A DNA stretch of 64,000 nt from Desulfonema magnum (GCF_017377395.1 NZ_CP061800.1:248001-312000); one strand, 5' to 3'; counted from the stretch's first letter, positions 36,075-45,766 are shown. The notes: generated from the letters alone by a model not told the origin. Numbers and translations are program-made.

Positions 36075-36163
36075 GTGTTATCTCCTTTGATGAATATCAA
36101 ACCCGTGTTCAACAATGGCCATTATATAAACCATAACCTTATTATACAATCATTAACCCATTG

Positions 36164-36181
36164 GATATTAAAGTTAATATC
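36164..36181. promoter_or_regulatory. candidate operator, second copy
   Basis: Same GATATTAA-AG-TTAATATC palindrome, positioned as at 35092 relative to the start of ORF6N variant 2. The surrounding 125 bases are duplicated with few changes. Confidence 0.5.
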
Positions 36182-36227
36182 AATGTTTATTTCATAGTCC
36201 TGTTGAAAAATAAGAACAGTTATTGAA

Positions 36228-36312
36228 CTTATCACACCTGATCATCACCAAATGGTCTGACAATCATCAAGATGATGTTCTTCATCATATTCAACAACGA
36301 TATTTGTTTATT
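36228..36312 (-). pseudogene. mosaic remnant of further ORF6N genes
   Basis: On the minus strand one frame reads IVVEYDEEHHLDD, matching IIVEYDEEYHRY of the nuclease-type gene. Another frame, immediately after, reads MIVRPFGDDQ, matching MIVKPFGDDRAW of the other variant. The sequence is too short and frame-broken to be functional, so both variants have existed in earlier copies here. Confidence 0.6.
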
Positions 36313-37026
36313 GAAAAATACCTAAAAAATCATAGAATTCCGGGTAATATCCAAGTTTCGGGCATGAAGCCTGTAACATCCTGAATTTATAAAATTTAAA
36401 CAGCTTTACCTCCCGAATTAAGACACTACCTAATATCATAAGTCACCTCAAAACACAATCGCATTGCGAAACAAAAATGGTAACAATTTTCTGTGTTCAG
36501 AATAAAAAATTCTCAGATAACTTTTAATACCAAATAGTTAAGCGATTTTATCCGAAACAGTCACATTTAATAATATCAATAGGTTATCAATTTTCGGGCA
36601 TCCTTTCATTTGTCACTTCGCACTTTTCAGCTTTTATGAAGGATGCTTCAGAATGTCCGTTTTTTTCGTTTAACACGGCACAGGAAAAAATCGTGCCAGG
36701 AAAAATTTGAATTGGATCATAATAATACAATGAGTCTTATTTTTTAAATGCCGGTTATCTGATCTGTATTCTCTAATTTCACAGCCAAAAGCCAAAATCA
36801 GTAATTCTTTTTAAACGTTTTGAAATTATATTTTTATAAAAATAATGTCTCACAAACAGAATATCATCTGCGTACTCTGTTATTATTTCCAATTCCTTTT
36901 CTAACTTTACATCTTTGTCAACTTGTTGTAACATCCCTTTTGCTTCCTGTTTTTTTATGGCTCATAACCCTGCAACGACACTCAGAAACTAAGTACTTGA
37001 AAATTTCGATAACGCATTAAAACTGT
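36313..37026. other. AT-rich intergenic region, no supported gene
   Basis: No frame with protein-like composition. It lies between the ORF6N remnants and the element at 37027. Nothing else recognised. Confidence 0.4.
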
Positions 37027-37104
37027 TAGGGAGTTCCAAATAAATAACATACCCGATTCAAAAAAACGTAGGGTGGGTGGAGCGAAGCGTAACCCACCCT
37101 ACGT
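37027..37104. mobile_element. truncated palindromic element, TTAGGGAGTTCCAAATAAAT end
   Basis: Begins TTAGGGAGTTCCAAATAAAT and ACATACCC, then the GTAGGGTGGGTGGAGCG hairpin also seen at 21853-21887. The right terminal repeat is missing. Confidence 0.6.
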
Positions 37105-37302
37105 TCCTAAGTTTCATTTGTACGCGTCAGTTGCAGGATCAGGATTCTTTGAATTTGTCCATAGTATAAAAATTGCTTTATTCGGCTGACTATTTCGATA
37201 ACAACCTGGAATCCATGATAAGCCAGGAAATAAAAACCAATAGTTCTCATCCTCAACAGGGCAGAGACTGGAAATTTTTTAACATTATTAAAGGAGAGAA
37301 GT

Positions 37303-38493
37303 ATGAAAAGAATTCAGGACGTGGCGATTTCAGGAAAGCGGGTTTTTTTCAGAGTTGATTTTAATGTTCCTTTTGATGAGTACCAGAATATCGCGGATGA
37401 TACCCGGATACGGGCTGTCTTGCCCACCTTGAAATATGCGCTGGACCATAACGCAAAACTGATTATCGCTTCCCATATGGGAAGACCCAAGGGAGCAGTT
37501 GTTCCGGAATTCCGTCTTTCTCCTGTAGCCAAACGACTGGGCAGACTTCTTGAAAAAGAAGTGAAAATGGCAACAGACTGTGTCGGGCCCCAGGTAAAAG
37601 AACTTATATCAGGGATGAAACCCGGAGATATTGTTCTGCTTGAGAATCTGCGCTTCCATCCTGAAGAGCAGAAAAATAACGATGTCTTTGCAAAAGAACT
37701 TGCGGCTCTCTGTGATATATATGTAAACGATGCTTTTGCCGTATCCCACCGTGTGAACGCGTCTGTGGGGGCAATTACAAAATACGTTCCTTTGTCAGTG
37801 GGAGGCTTTTTACTGCAAAAGGAACTGGACTATTTTGAAAAAGCAATGGCAGACCCTCAGCGTCCCTTAGTTGCCATTGTCGGCGGCGCAAAGGTTTCCA
37901 GCAAGCTGGGTGCGCTGGAAAATATGCTCAAGCACGTTGACAAGTTCATTATTGGCGGTGCCATGGCAAATACATTTTTGAAAAGTATGGGATACACACT
38001 CGGGAAATCAAAGATCGAAGACGATCTTGTGGAAGTGGCTGCCTCTGTGATGAAAAAAGCGGCTGACAGAGGGATAAAGCTGTATCTTCCCATAGATGCG
38101 GTCGCTGCAAGTCGTTTTGATCCGAAAGCTGAGGTAAAAAAAGTCCCCATACAGGAAATTCCTCCGGATTGGATGGTCATGGATATCGGTCCTGCCACGT
38201 CCCTGCTTTATGCAGAGGCCCTGTATGACGCTAAAACCATCATCTGGAACGGGCCCCTGGGCGTATTTGAAATGGATGCCTTCAGCGGGGGAACCATTGC
38301 CATGGTGCGCAATGTGGCGGATTCTTATGCGCTTACCATTGTCGGCGGCGGTGATACGGATGTTGCCGTACACAAGGCAGGTGAAAGCGACAGAATCACA
38401 TATATATCAACAGGCGGAGGGGCTTTTCTCGCGCTGTTGGAAGGTAAGTCACTGCCAGGGGTTGCCGCGTTGGACGAGACTGACAGAAAATAG
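37303..38493 (+). CDS. pgk: Phosphoglycerate kinase
   Basis: 396-residue glycolytic and gluconeogenic enzyme converting 1,3-bisphosphoglycerate and ADP to 3-phosphoglycerate and ATP in the cytosol. N-domain substrate residues are visible in [12 protein letters not shown] (about 15-26), ASHMGRPKG (about 60-68) and [14 protein letters not shown] (about 146-159). C-domain nucleotide site: [10 protein letters not shown] (about 193), [16 protein letters not shown] (about 313) and [13 protein letters not shown] (about 349). Full normal length. ATG 37303 is preceded by AAAGGAGAGAAGT. Stands alone, no other glycolytic gene next to it. Confidence 0.97.
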   Translation: MKRIQDVAISGKRVFFRVDFNVPFDEYQNIADDTRIRAVLPTLKYALDHNAKLIIASHMGRPKGAVVPEFRLSPVAKRLGRLLEKEVKMATDCVGPQVKELISGMKPGDIVLLENLRFHPEEQKNNDVFAKELAALCDIYVNDAFAVSHRVNASVGAITKYVPLSVGGFLLQKELDYFEKAMADPQRPLVAIVGGAKVSSKLGALENMLKHVDKFIIGGAMANTFLKSMGYTLGKSKIEDDLVEVAASVMKKAADRGIKLYLPIDAVAASRFDPKAEVKKVPIQEIPPDWMVMDIGPATSLLYAEALYDAKTIIWNGPLGVFEMDAFSGGTIAMVRNVADSYALTIVGGGDTDVAVHKAGESDRITYISTGGGAFLALLEGKSLPGVAALDETDRK

Positions 38494-38683
38494 CTGTTTT
38501 ATCAGCACATACAGAAATAATCTGTGCAAAAAGCATCCGATCTGCATATTAAATACTGTTTTCACCCTATTGATTTATCCTTTTATTTCATGTAATCAGA
38601 ATTTGCACAGAAAATAAGTGTGAATTCATGCTTTAAATGAGAAGTCAGGGGGTTTTTCCGGATAATGCCTGTTCAGTGAAAAC
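38494..38683. other. intergenic after pgk
   Basis: No gene seen. The stretch ends with GTGAAAAC at 38676-38683, the left copy of the direct repeat that flanks the next element. Confidence 0.4.
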
Positions 38684-38821
38684 AGCACTGGTTCAGTTCA
38701 ATGGGATTTTTTAGAAAAATCAGCCCATATTCCGTTTGAAAACCGACGGTTATCAGCCTTTTTTGTGTGTTTTGATAACCACCTGATTTTAATATGATTC
38801 CCATTCAACTGAACCAGTGCC
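38684..38821. mobile_element. 138-bp non-autonomous element with 8-bp target duplication
   Basis: Inverted ends GCACTGGTTCAGTTCAATGG (38685) and CCATTCAACTGAACCAGTGC (38820). GTGAAAAC flanks it on both sides (38676-38683 and 38822-38829), a good 8-bp target duplication. Termini starting GGCACTG and 8-bp duplications recall IS6-family ends, but no transposase is here and that link is tentative. Confidence 0.7.
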
Positions 38822-38974
38822 GTGAAAACGCCCTGGCCTCTTATAACGGTTTAAGTAAACGGACAACAATTTTCGGTAGTTGAAAATTTCTGTAGTCAGA
38901 TCCGGCCCATGCCAGAAAACAGATAGCCGAGTACTTAACTTTCACAAATAAATCAGAAAAGGTGGAATAGGAAA

Positions 38975-40039
38975 TTGACATCATACTGGAATATAAGAGA
39001 AGTACTCAGTCAGAAAGACCGATTAAAACGTTCTTATTATGAGCTTCTGAGGGATGAACTGGATGAATTTATGATTCAGTACGGACTGATAGATTCTTAT
39101 AATAACTTTTGCAACAAGGAAATCTCTTACCCCTTTGTGGAAAAGCGTGAGTTAAAACCCCGTGCGCTCCTTCCTGATGTGGAATATGAATGCCAGAATG
39201 CTTTTTTGGTGATTTTCATTGAGGATACCATTCCTGACACGCATAAAAAATATATACGGTTTTTTGATGTGAACAAAACCACCAAAACAAATCTTCTTCG
39301 TTCCAAAACACTTCCGCTTTCAGATGAATTTGAGAGATACCAGAAATATCTGGAATCAGCCCATTTTTTTAATTTTTTAAAGACTCTGCTTCCGGTTGAT
39401 TATGCTCTTCTCATTCAAAGAGATCCTGCCACCCAGACAAGAGACCGCTACTGTCTTTCCCATTTCCATGTGCGAATAGACTGGCCCATTGCAGATGCGG
39501 CCGAAGACCTGGCCAGAAATCTTCGTTACATATCAAAAGATCTTTATGAAAAAGGGGACAAATATGCAGAAGATGTTCAGAAAAAATTTTTTGAATATTA
39601 CGGACTCCCTTTTATGATCGGGGGAAGGCGGACAGCCGCCACAGTGGCGGCGCAGTATCTGAAACGTATTCCGTGCATCACAACGGTATACGCGGGAAGC
39701 AGTGAATCCAGAGCGTTGATACGGCTCTCTGAAAGAGGGGTTTCAAAACTGGTGCTTATGAAATTCACTCCCGAGGAAGTTTTTCAGATATCAGAAGCAA
39801 ACCATATCGGCGTGCGTGCTTTCAAAAAAAACTATGTGGCAGCCCATGAGGAGAATGATTATATCTGTATTTTTCAGGTAACGTATTTCTATACAGACCA
39901 GGCCAGGCCGCCTGATGACAGCAAGCTGCGGGAAATTAAGCCGGACCTTTACTGGCTGACTGTTGACGGGCAATATATTGTTCCCCTGCCAGGTGTGTGG
40001 GAATATCCTCCGCTTCCGTTAAATGTAATTTATTCCTGA
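38975..40039 (+). CDS. hypothetical protein, conserved-looking
   Basis: 354 residues, soluble, no signal peptide or membrane helix. Visible features: a helical N-terminus (SQKDRLKRSYYELLRDELDE), a central beta-rich region (YECQNAFLVIFIEDTIPDTH), HFHVRIDWPIADAAEDLARN near 168, and GGRRTAATVAAQYLKRIPCI near 215. I do not recognise the family. The start is TTG at 38975 behind AAGGTGGAATAGGAAA; no ATG lies near. Codon use matches its neighbours, so it is a real gene. Confidence 0.7.
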   Translation: MTSYWNIREVLSQKDRLKRSYYELLRDELDEFMIQYGLIDSYNNFCNKEISYPFVEKRELKPRALLPDVEYECQNAFLVIFIEDTIPDTHKKYIRFFDVNKTTKTNLLRSKTLPLSDEFERYQKYLESAHFFNFLKTLLPVDYALLIQRDPATQTRDRYCLSHFHVRIDWPIADAAEDLARNLRYISKDLYEKGDKYAEDVQKKFFEYYGLPFMIGGRRTAATVAAQYLKRIPCITTVYAGSSESRALIRLSERGVSKLVLMKFTPEEVFQISEANHIGVRAFKKNYVAAHEENDYICIFQVTYFYTDQARPPDDSKLREIKPDLYWLTVDGQYIVPLPGVWEYPPLPLNVIYS

Positions 40040-40321
40040 GATATTATTTTCGTGTCATTTGTTAATCCCGTCTGTGAAAATCCTGCCTTTATTCTGTGAT
40101 CAAATTTGACCCTTTTTTACATACAGTTTGACAAACTGAACCTGCTATTTTATAAAATAATTTTTTTGCCTTTGTTCCTTATTCCTCATTCCCACGCAAC
40201 CCCTTGGAATGAGATCAACGAGATCAGGTGTAGGTAGAATACCAAACAGGGAAATTCAGGATAAAATTATCAGATTTTACAGCTTATCTCATTAATATAC
40301 TTAATATTTCAGGAGGAAATT
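40040..40321. other. intergenic, promoter of the lipoprotein-epmA unit
   Basis: AT-rich, no coding frame. It ends with TTCAGGAGGAAATT, a strong ribosome binding site for the gene at 40322. Confidence 0.4.
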
Positions 40322-40711
40322 ATGCAACAAAAGCACAGTTCAATAAGCGTCAGCATTTTTTTCATCTTTTGTCTGACATTCTTTGTCATCGGGTGTTCTG
40401 CCCCGGCGACCTTTCTTTTGCCTGAAAGCAGTATGAAAATGGAAAGAGGTCAGGCCATTATTGAAGAAGGAGAGGACATTACAGAACAGGCTGAGGACAT
40501 GATAGAAGACGGAGAAGACATGATCAGCGAGGGGGAGAGGCTGAAGCGAAAAGGAGATGATCTTATTGAAGAGGGCAGAGATCTTCGGAAAGAGGGAAAA
40601 GAAAGAGTTGCCGAGGGAAAAAAGATCATAAAATCGGTTGAAACGCTTGAAGAGGAAGAGAAACTTCGCAGACAGCAACCAAAAGTTCAGGGCGGTACAA
40701 CAGCACCGTGA
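40322..40711 (+). CDS. Lipoprotein with acidic heptad repeats
   Basis: 129 residues. Signal peptide with lipobox VIGC (Cys25), so lipid-anchored. Residues about 43-105 are eight near-tandem heptads: IIEEGED, ITEQAED, MIEDGED, MISEGER, LKRKGDD, LIEEGRD, LRKEGKE, RVAEGKK. The hydrophobic pair at positions 1-2 and Gly at 5 in each unit suggest a long amphipathic helix or coiled coil, changing from acidic to basic along its length. The TGA overlaps the GTG start of epmA (GTGA). Role unknown. Confidence 0.8.
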   Translation: MQQKHSSISVSIFFIFCLTFFVIGCSAPATFLLPESSMKMERGQAIIEEGEDITEQAEDMIEDGEDMISEGERLKRKGDDLIEEGRDLRKEGKERVAEGKKIIKSVETLEEEEKLRRQQPKVQGGTTAP

Positions 40712-41628
40712 AAGATTACAGACAGACTTCCGTAAAAAAAAACCTGTGGTTAAGAGCCAGGATTTTTCAGGCGATCCGCAGGTTTTTCATTGATAAAGAT
40801 TACCTTGAAGTGGAAACCCCCTGCCGGATTCCTGCCCCCGCGCCCGAGGCTCATATTGACGCGGTTCCTTCTGACCGGTGGTTTTTGCAGACCTCTCCGG
40901 AATTGTGTATGAAAAGACTTCTTGCAGCGGGATATCCCCGTATTTTTCAGATTTGCAAATGCTTTCGGCAACAGGAAAGAGGACGCAGACATCTTCCTGA
41001 ATTTACAATGCTTGAATGGTACCACGAGGGCATAAATTATTTTGATATGATGACTCAGTGTGAAGACCTGATATGGTTTGTTGCCCAGAATTCCGGGTTC
41101 GGGGACGCGATTGTTTATCAGGGGAAAAGAATTGATCTGAAAACGCCATGGAACAGAATGTCAGTGTGTGAGGCATTTGATAATTTTGCTTCCATATCAA
41201 TGGAAACAGCAATATCGCGAGACCGGTTTGACGAAGTGATCGCCTGTGAAATTGAGCCTCATCTCGGACAAAACAAACCGCTTTTTCTTTATGATTACCC
41301 GATGTCATCCGGCGCGCTTGCGAGGATGAAGCCTGATAACCCTTTGTTCGCAGAACGTTTTGAGCTTTACATATGCGGTCTTGAGCTGTGCAACGCATTT
41401 ACCGAACTGACCGATCCCACCGAGCAAAGAATGCGGTTTGAAAAGGAACAAACGTACCGTCATCTGTCGGGAAAACAAGTCACTCCGATGCCTGAAAAGT
41501 TCCTGAACGCCCTGAAATTTATGCCAGAAGCATCGGGAAATGCCCTGGGCATTGACAGACTTGTGATGCTCCTCGCAGATTCAGGCCAAATTGATGATGT
41601 GACGGCTTTTACACCAGAAGAGTTATGA
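40708..41628 (+). CDS. epmA: Elongation factor P beta-lysine ligase EpmA (GenX/PoxA)
   Basis: 306-residue class II lysyl-tRNA synthetase-like enzyme lacking the anticodon-binding domain. It ligates (R)-beta-lysine to a conserved lysine of EF-P. Motif 1 region RARIFQAIRRFFIDKDYLEV with ETPCRIPAPAPEAHIDAV; motif 2 FRQQERGRRHLPEFTMLEWY (about 86-105); motif 3 GNALGIDRLVMLLA (about 281-294). Length about 300-325 is normal for EpmA. GTG start overlaps the preceding stop. EpmB and efp are not in this window. Confidence 0.93.
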   Translation: MKDYRQTSVKKNLWLRARIFQAIRRFFIDKDYLEVETPCRIPAPAPEAHIDAVPSDRWFLQTSPELCMKRLLAAGYPRIFQICKCFRQQERGRRHLPEFTMLEWYHEGINYFDMMTQCEDLIWFVAQNSGFGDAIVYQGKRIDLKTPWNRMSVCEAFDNFASISMETAISRDRFDEVIACEIEPHLGQNKPLFLYDYPMSSGALARMKPDNPLFAERFELYICGLELCNAFTELTDPTEQRMRFEKEQTYRHLSGKQVTPMPEKFLNALKFMPEASGNALGIDRLVMLLADSGQIDDVTAFTPEEL

Positions 41629-41698
41629 TTTTCAAAAACAGAACAACAAGAATTTCTGATAAAAAAAAGGACACTTTCCGGTTGAAAATCCCTTTTTT

Positions 41699-41760
41699 AT
41701 AACACCTAACACCCTAACACCTAACACCTAACACCCTAACACCTAACACCCTAACACCTT
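41699..41760 (+). repeat. CCTAACA-type tandem repeat after epmA
   Basis: About eight units alternating CCTAACA and CCCTAACA. TAA occurs in every frame in the epmA direction. Confidence 0.85.
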
Positions 41761-41764
41761 AATA

Positions 41765-41801
41765 TTTTCAGAGACGTTACACAACGTCTCTGAAAAAAAA
41801 T
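41765..41801. other. 14-bp perfect hairpin between convergent genes
   Basis: TTTTCAGAGACGTT and AACGTCTCTGAAAA pair around ACAC. It sits between epmA (plus) and the aldolase gene (minus), but neither strand has a T run after the stem, so a classic terminator is doubtful. Confidence 0.55.
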
Positions 41802-41809
41802 ATCCGATC

Positions 41810-42598
41810 TTATTTTTTCTTTTCATCCTCAAAAATGCCTCGGGCATCCTTAACCGAAGCATTTTCATGGATAATGGCCCGCAGGGCCTTCATCATGGCA
41901 ACCGGATAATCATGCTGCCAGACATTTCTCCCGAGGTTCAGACCGATAGCGCCTTTCTGCATCCCGTCATGAACAAATTCAAAAACTTCAAGCGCTGTTT
42001 CGCACTTGGGTCCCCCTGCCATCACAATGGGTACAGGACAGCCATGGGTCACTTTGTCGAAATTTTCGCACCAGTATGTTTTTACCACTTTGGCACCGAA
42101 TTCCGCGGCAACGCGGCAGCACAGGCTTAGGTATCTGGCGTCCCTTTTTTCAAGCTCTTTGCCCACAGCCGTGACAGCCATGACAGGAATGCCGTTATTT
42201 TCGCACTCATCCACGAGTTTCCCCAGGTTGACAAGGGAGTCATACTCATATTCGCTTCCCACAAAAATTGACATTCCCACTGCAGCAGCATTGAGCCGGA
42301 TGACTTCCTGAACAGATGTGGTAATGGCTTCATGGGAAAGGTCCTTTCCGATGATGCTGGTTCCTCCTGACACTCTCAGAATAATGGGGGGGCTGTTTTG
42401 CGGATCCACACACGCCCGAAGTATCCCCCGGGTGACAAAAAGTCCGTCAGCATAAGGAATCAGAGGGGCTATGGTTTCCCCGGGTTTTTCAAGCTTTCTC
42501 GTCGGCCCCTGAAAGTATCCATGATCAACAGGCAGAAACATACAGTGGCCATCTGCCTGGATGAGCCGTGACAAACGATTTTTCATTCCCCAATCCAT
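41810..42598 (-). CDS. Class I aldolase/thiolase of the DeoC/LacD superfamily (LsrF-like)
   Basis: 262 residues closely resembling E. coli LsrF, the phospho-AI-2-derived thiolase: LDWGMKNRLSRLI-like start, FLPVDHGYFQGPTRKLEKPG (about 21-40), TRGILRACVDP, RVSGGTSIIGKDLSHEA, GMSIFVGSEYEYDSLVNLGK, VKTYWCENFDKVTHGCPVPI (catalytic Schiff-base Lys about 171), VMAGGPKCE and GLNLGRNVWQHDYPVAMM. No other lsr genes are adjacent, so its role here may differ: related enzymes act as fructose-bisphosphate aldolase or ADH synthase. Function within the family is uncertain. Confidence 0.85.
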   Translation of the reverse strand: MDWGMKNRLSRLIQADGHCMFLPVDHGYFQGPTRKLEKPGETIAPLIPYADGLFVTRGILRACVDPQNSPPIILRVSGGTSIIGKDLSHEAITTSVQEVIRLNAAAVGMSIFVGSEYEYDSLVNLGKLVDECENNGIPVMAVTAVGKELEKRDARYLSLCCRVAAEFGAKVVKTYWCENFDKVTHGCPVPIVMAGGPKCETALEVFEFVHDGMQKGAIGLNLGRNVWQHDYPVAMMKALRAIIHENASVKDARGIFEDEKKK

Positions 42599-42677
42599 AA
42601 TAAAATTCTCCTTATTTCAGTTTGGTCTTATTTGTATCAAAACTGAATAAAATAAGGCCAGATATTTAATTTTACCG

Positions 42678-42765
42678 TGAAGATACATTTTAAAAACCCG
42701 GGTTTTTTATCTGAAGATATTTTCATAACCGGGGGCGAAAAACCCGGGTTTTTTATGAACATTTA
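42678..42765. repeat. palindromic repeat, AAACCCGGG core (complete reference copy)
   Basis: CCGTGAAGATACATTTTAAA then AAACCCGGGTTTTTTATCTG, GAAGATATTTTCATAACC and CGAAAAACCCGGGTTTTTTA. The intact centre GATATTTTCATAA shows what sequence preceded the insertion in the copy at 62501-62725. Confidence 0.7.
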
Positions 42766-43219
42766 TAATTAAAAAGTAAGACCTGGCCCTGTATGTTCTG
42801 CACAACTGACGCCTTACCAGCGCATTCTGACTTTCAAATAGTTACAAATTTTTTTAATAAAATGTCAAGAGCCGTTTTTCATAAACCGAGATTGAAGCAG
42901 AACAGGACGGGTATTGTTTGCTGATTTGCCCTCTGAGTGTGAGTATTTTTCGGAAGCCAGAGGACGGAAGTCGGAAACTATAATTCAACAATCTGAATTC
43001 ATTATAATAATAAGATATTTTATCTGCTCTGAGACAGCATCCTGTTTTTAATTTGACATACAGATGAGTTTTAGGTAAAGTCCATATAATTACCACAGAC
43101 TATGTGCTTTTACAGTTTGAAAAAACGGATAAGGATGGTTTTTCAGTCTGAAATTTCCAAAATGTGACGGGACTAATCCGAGTTATTGACGGAACGGATT
43201 TAATACGCAGGGACTTGAT
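42766..43219. other. intergenic, promoter region of the kinase gene
   Basis: No gene supported. A weak 80-residue minus-strand frame (42854-43096) has no protein-like features. Holds the promoter for the plus-strand kinase gene. Confidence 0.35.
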
Positions 43220-45766
43220 ATGGGTACTCTGAAAAAACATCTGGCAATTTACTGGGGGATATGTATCACTGTCCTCTTTTTGCTGTTCGGATACGCGGAG
43301 ACAGATTTTTTAGACACATTGGAGCGTAAGTTCTATGATATCAGAATGTCGCTGAGGAGCAATCCGGAAAGCGAAAGCAAGATCATTCTGGTTGATATTG
43401 ACGATGAATCCATAGAAAAAATCGGCAGATGGCCATGGCCTCGGTCACATATTGCCAAATGTCTTGAAATAATAAATCAGGCATCACCAAAAGTCATAGG
43501 ACTCAACATTATTTACAGCGAACCCGAGGACACCCGTGCCTTAAAAGAAATCGGACACTTGGCAGACTATCTGACGCAGATCGATCCGGAACAAACAGAT
43601 AAAAAAATATCCAAGGCGCTTCAGGCTATCAATGACGCGTATTCAAGGCTGGATAACGACAAAAAACTTTCACAGGCCCTTGAACAGGCTGAGAATGTTG
43701 TGCTTCCGGTTTTTTTCAAAGAATCAGAGATATCAAAAGAATTAAAAGATGATAATATCAGAGCCATCCTGGAACATCAGTCTGTTCGAAAGATTGAAAA
43801 TTCCGGTAATCTGACATGCCCCCGGGGGAATGAGATTCTCACGCCCATTCCGGATTTTTTTAAAATTTCAAAGGGAATCGGCCATGTCAATCTTGACTAC
43901 GACATAGACGGAAAGGTAAGATGGGAGCAGCTGTTATATGAATATCAGGGCTTTTATATTCCTTCTTTCACATTGAGACTGGCTGCGATTTCCCTGGATG
44001 TTCCCAGTGATGAGATACATATGTCGCCAGATGCCTCCATTGTCCTTAACTTACTTGAAATCCCTACGGATTCAAGCGCCAGGCTTCTGGTCAGTTTTAA
44101 AGGACCTCAGAATTCTTTTAAACGTTATCCGTTTTACGATGTTGAAAACAATAAAATTCCCCCGAATGTATTCAGAGACAAAATTGTTTTAATCACCCCT
44201 TCTGCCGCAGGTGTATTGAACCCGATCAGCACACCGGCCGCTCAGGTTATGTCTGTGGGAGAGTTCAGCGCCAATGTCATATGGGCAATGCTGAACAGAA
44301 AATTTGTCCTGCGCCCCTCATGGGACAACAGCGCCAGATTTCTGATGATCATCATGCTGGGATTGCTGATTACCTTTATTTTACCCAGATTAAAGGCAGT
44401 CATAGCGGCCATGTCTTTTGTTTTGTTCCTCGTATTTCTCATCACGACATCAACTTATCTTTTTGTATCCCGGGACCTTTGGATTCAGATAACCTACCCG
44501 CTTTTGCAATGGATTGTGGGTTATATCGGCGTTGTCACCATAAAATATTTTGTCACTGAAACCCGTAAGGAAAAAATCGAAACAGAGTCTGCTGAAACCA
44601 ATCGGATGCTGGGGCTTTCTTTTCAGAACCAGGGACAGCTGGACCTGGCTTTTGACAAGTTCCGCAAAGTTCCGGTGGACAATGAGATGAAAAGAATTCT
44701 TTACAACCTGGGACTGGATTATGAAAGAAAACGACAGCTCAACAAAGCAGCCTCGGTTTATGAATATATAGAAGAATATGACAGCGATTACAAAGATGTC
44801 AGCACGAGAAAAAGGAAGCTGGTTCAGGCCAGTGAAACCATGGTATTTGGTGACGGATTTCTGACTGGCGGGACAGGCGGAAATGATTTTCTTACCAGCA
44901 GCAGCGACACCCGCCCCACGCTGGGCAGATACGAAGTCATCAAACAACTGGGAAAAGGGGCCATGGGCGTTGTTTATCTGGGTCAGGACCCGCGCATTAA
45001 CCGAACCACGGCGATTAAGACTTTCCGGTTCAGCGATGACTTTGATCCCAAAGAGGCAGAGGCCATGAAGCAGAAATTCTTTCGGGAGGCAGAAAGCGCC
45101 GGAACCCTTTCCCATCCGAATATTGTCACCATTTATGACGCGGGGGACGAGCATGATCTGGCTTATATTGCCATGGAATTTTTGGAAGGGGAGGATCTCC
45201 AAAAATACACGAAAAAAAAGACGCTGCTGCCCATGCGAAGGGTACTTGATTATGTGGCTGATATTGCAGAAGCTCTGGATTACGCACATGAGAAAGGTAT
45301 TATTCACCGCGATATCAAACCTGCGAACATCATGCTCTTGAAAAATGGCATTGTGAAAATTACCGATTTCGGCATCGCCAGGATCACAGCCAGCTCTCAG
45401 ACGCAGACCGGTGTGGTAAAAGGCACACCTCATTATATGTCCCCGGAACAGATCTCCGGTGAAAAGGTTGACGGACGATCAGATATTTTTTCACTGGGCG
45501 CGATGCTGTTCCAATTGCTCACCGGTGATGTTCCTTTCCACGGCGACAGCCCGGCAGCCCTTTTGCACCAGATAATGAACGTGCCTCATCCGGATCCGAG
45601 AAAACTGAATCCGAAATTATTAAAACCTCATGTGGAAATAATCAATAAAGCTATGGAAAAAAATCGGGAAAAGCGTTATCAGCGGGCCTCCCAGATGGCC
45701 GCTCATCTGAGAACACTGGGGAAAAAAATTGATACGCTTATTATGCAAAAGAAAAAAACAGGGTGA
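43220..45766 (+). CDS. CHASE2-domain transmembrane Ser/Thr protein kinase
   Basis: 848 residues. A first helix (5-25), an extracytoplasmic CHASE2 sensor domain (about 28-365; LERKFYDIRMSLRS, IILVDIDDESIEKIGRWPWP), then three helices (about 370-445; FLMIIMLGLLITFILP, VLFLVFLITTSTYLFV, LLQWIVGYIGVVTIK). A TPR-like segment (about 460-535) leads to a Hanks-type kinase (about 567-840): LGKGAMGVVYLGQD, Lys in TAIKTFRF, HRDIKPANIML (about 695), DFGIA and SPEQISGEKVDGRSDIFSLG. All catalytic residues are present. Heads a signalling cluster with a PP2C phosphatase and an FHA protein. Signal sensed unknown. Confidence 0.93.
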   Translation: MGTLKKHLAIYWGICITVLFLLFGYAETDFLDTLERKFYDIRMSLRSNPESESKIILVDIDDESIEKIGRWPWPRSHIAKCLEIINQASPKVIGLNIIYSEPEDTRALKEIGHLADYLTQIDPEQTDKKISKALQAINDAYSRLDNDKKLSQALEQAENVVLPVFFKESEISKELKDDNIRAILEHQSVRKIENSGNLTCPRGNEILTPIPDFFKISKGIGHVNLDYDIDGKVRWEQLLYEYQGFYIPSFTLRLAAISLDVPSDEIHMSPDASIVLNLLEIPTDSSARLLVSFKGPQNSFKRYPFYDVENNKIPPNVFRDKIVLITPSAAGVLNPISTPAAQVMSVGEFSANVIWAMLNRKFVLRPSWDNSARFLMIIMLGLLITFILPRLKAVIAAMSFVLFLVFLITTSTYLFVSRDLWIQITYPLLQWIVGYIGVVTIKYFVTETRKEKIETESAETNRMLGLSFQNQGQLDLAFDKFRKVPVDNEMKRILYNLGLDYERKRQLNKAASVYEYIEEYDSDYKDVSTRKRKLVQASETMVFGDGFLTGGTGGNDFLTSSSDTRPTLGRYEVIKQLGKGAMGVVYLGQDPRINRTTAIKTFRFSDDFDPKEAEAMKQKFFREAESAGTLSHPNIVTIYDAGDEHDLAYIAMEFLEGEDLQKYTKKKTLLPMRRVLDYVADIAEALDYAHEKGIIHRDIKPANIMLLKNGIVKITDFGIARITASSQTQTGVVKGTPHYMSPEQISGEKVDGRSDIFSLGAMLFQLLTGDVPFHGDSPAALLHQIMNVPHPDPRKLNPKLLKPHVEIINKAMEKNREKRYQRASQMAAHLRTLGKKIDTLIMQKKKTG

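Noticed and set aside
41765..41801. Bidirectional terminator between epmA and the aldolase gene
   Set aside because: The stem is perfect, but the T runs are on the wrong side for both strands; kept only as a hairpin.
42854..43096. 80-residue minus-strand frame before the kinase gene
   Set aside because: Low-complexity composition, no ribosome binding site and no recognisable domain.
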